Origin: Oscillospiraceae bacterium
GTDB taxonomy: Bacteria > Bacillota > Clostridia > Oscillospirales > Acutalibacteraceae
Reading direction: 5' to 3'
Assembly: GCA_019417045.1 (NCBI GenBank)
Contig: DXWE01000077.1
Coordinates: 1 to 6,518 of the forward strand
Length of the DNA stretch: 6,518 nt
Position 1 is the first letter of the stretch; each line of letters opens with the position of its first letter. Positions 5,574-6,518 of the stretch are shown here, piece by piece. A program made the position numbers and the translations under genes. Below the pieces are notes generated by a model. It made no database searches, was not told where the DNA came from, and worked only from the letters and a program-made list of their open reading frames with translations.

Positions 5574-6518
5574 TCACGGGGCCCGGCGGTTGATCTTTGC
5601 CACCCTCTCGGGGGATACCTTGGGCTGCCGGTCAATGGTATACAATCCGTTTTGCTCGTGTTCCACATCGGTGAACTGGGTATAGCAGTACCCCTGTATG
5701 TGGGGCAGGCTCTGGATGGTCTGCGTCAGGTCCGCGAACCGCTCCAGGAACTCCTCCTCCCCGTTCACCTTGGCGTTGTAGCCCCATCCGGTGTCGCTGC
5801 AAAAGGAGATCCCCCCGTATTCGGACAGCAGATACGGCTGCCCTTCATAGGCAAACCCCTGTGCAAAAACCCTTCGCCGTTTCTGTGCCCAGGGATTGCC
5901 CCCAACCGCCGTCCAGTCCTCCCGCTCGTGCAGCGTGCGGAGTGTTTTGCCGTCGGCCGCATAGTCGTGCAGGGTACACAGATCGGATTTGGTGTGCTCC
6001 CAGCCGTCGTTGCTGATGACAAACCGGGTGGGATCCATCGCCTTGACGGCATAGTAGGCGGACAGCGTCAGCCGCTGCTGCCCGGTGTGCTGCCGGATCC
6101 GCGTGACCCCCCAGGACTCGTTGAACAACACCCAGGTGAAGATACAGGGGTGGTTGATGTCCCGCCGGACGATCTCCAGCATCTCGTCGAGGATCTGCCG
6201 CTCGCGGAACTCCTCATAGGCATACATGGACGGGATCTCCTCCCACACCACCATCCCCAGCCGGTCGCACCAGTACAGGAACCGGGCGGACTCGATCTTC
6301 TGGTGGATCCGCATGCCGTTATAGCCCAGCGCCTTGATCAGCCGGATATCCGACTGGATCCTCTCGTCGCTCTCCGCCGTGATGAACCCCTCGGGATAAT
6401 AGCCCTGGTTGAGCACCAGCTTCTGATAAAAGGGGAAATGGTTGAGCAGCACCCGGCCGGCAGAGGCCTCCAGCTTCCGCATCCCAAAATAGGTGTCCAC
6501 CTCGTCGAGCAGCTCCCG
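5574..6518 (-). CDS. Glycoside hydrolase family 2 enzyme, C-terminal part (5' end outside the window)
   Basis: The 314 visible residues are the catalytic TIM barrel of a GH2 enzyme (beta-galactosidase/beta-glucuronidase superfamily), which hydrolyses a beta-glycosidic bond by the retaining mechanism. The fragment opens with DTYFGMRK, typical of the junction between the immunoglobulin-like domain and the barrel, followed by GYNGMRIHQK and WEEIPSMY. The expected acid/base is E134 of the fragment, in FNESWG (codon 6117-6119). The expected nucleophile is E233, in LSEYGG (codon 5820-5822). The frame stays open to the right edge, so a GTG at 6500 is internal and the N-terminal sandwich domains lie outside. 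No export signal can be judged. The next gene starts 34 bases after the stop, so co-transcription with the transporter is likely and its substrate probably matches the imported sugar. The acid/base motif is NES rather than the NEP of classical members, so I do not assign a specificity. The family call is firm; the substrate is unknown. Confidence 0.9.
   Translation of the reverse strand, partial: RELLDEVDTYFGMRKLEASAGRVLLNHFPFYQKLVLNQGYYPEGFITAESDERIQSDIRLIKALGYNGMRIHQKIESARFLYWCDRLGMVVWEEIPSMYAYEEFRERQILDEMLEIVRRDINHPCIFTWVLFNESWGVTRIRQHTGQQRLTLSAYYAVKAMDPTRFVISNDGWEHTKSDLCTLHDYAADGKTLRTLHEREDWTAVGGNPWAQKRRRVFAQGFAYEGQPYLLSEYGGISFCSDTGWGYNAKVNGEEEFLERFADLTQTIQSLPHIQGYCYTQFTDVEHEQNGLYTIDRQPKVSPERVAKINRRAP

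Noticed and set aside
2381..5593. A 1070-codon open frame on the plus strand, antisense to the binding-protein gene
   Set aside because: Its codons are exact reverse complements of the binding-protein codons, so it stays open because the real gene avoids TTA, CTA and TCA. The product is rich in H, Q, R, G and L without recognisable domains, and the minus-strand frame has a signal peptide, clear domains and a ribosome site.
5540..5668. Longer amino end for the binding protein, starting at the ATG at 5668
   Set aside because: It would overlap the GH2 coding sequence by about 95 bases and put 43 residues before a normal signal peptide. The ATG at 5539 has a good ribosome site.
5574..6500. GTG at 6500 as the true start of the GH2 gene
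   Set aside because: The frame stays open upstream to the edge, and the sequence LLDEVDTYFGMRK across this point is a conserved internal GH2 segment, so the GTG codes for an internal valine.

Overview
The window looks like part of a carbohydrate-uptake operon from a GC-rich Gram-positive gut-type bacterium, probably a clostridial lineage such as Oscillospiraceae. That placement is an inference. It rests on strong purine-rich Shine-Dalgarno sites, signal peptides of Gram-positive type, GC-rich codon use with very few TTA, CTA or TCA codons, and resemblance to large solute-binding proteins that I recall from Firmicutes. Every gene I can support lies on the minus strand, so the operon reads from the right edge to the left edge, and both ends are cut by the window.

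In transcription order: (1) 6518-5574 is the C-terminal part of a glycoside hydrolase family 2 enzyme, containing both expected catalytic glutamates. (2) 5539-2528 is a 1003-residue secreted multidomain solute-binding protein. It has a signal peptide, two beta-sandwich (carbohydrate-binding-module-like) domains, a helical bundle and a family 1 type extracellular solute-binding domain. (3) 2527-2279 is a 249-base intergenic stretch packed with GC-rich inverted repeats. (4) 2278-1394 is an ABC permease of the MalF/UgpA type. (5) 1349-480 is an ABC permease of the MalG/UgpE type. (6) 437-1 is the N-terminal part of an exported NHL-repeat (beta-propeller) protein with a TTG start.

As a working model, the surface protein captures a glycan or oligosaccharide through its beta-sandwich and solute-binding domains, the two permeases import it, and the GH2 enzyme cleaves it. 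The exported NHL protein may be an accessory binding or sensing factor. There is no ATPase gene in the window; transporters of this class often share a MsmK/UgpC-type ATPase encoded elsewhere. The substrate cannot be read from the sequence.

The most interesting points are the mosaic binding protein, which lacks a recognisable lipobox; the hairpin cluster between the binding-protein gene and the permease genes, which recalls the malE-malF arrangement and could set unequal expression; and the exported propeller protein following the permeases. The very long open frames on the plus strand, including one of 1070 codons, are codon-for-codon mirror images of the real genes and are not treated as genes.
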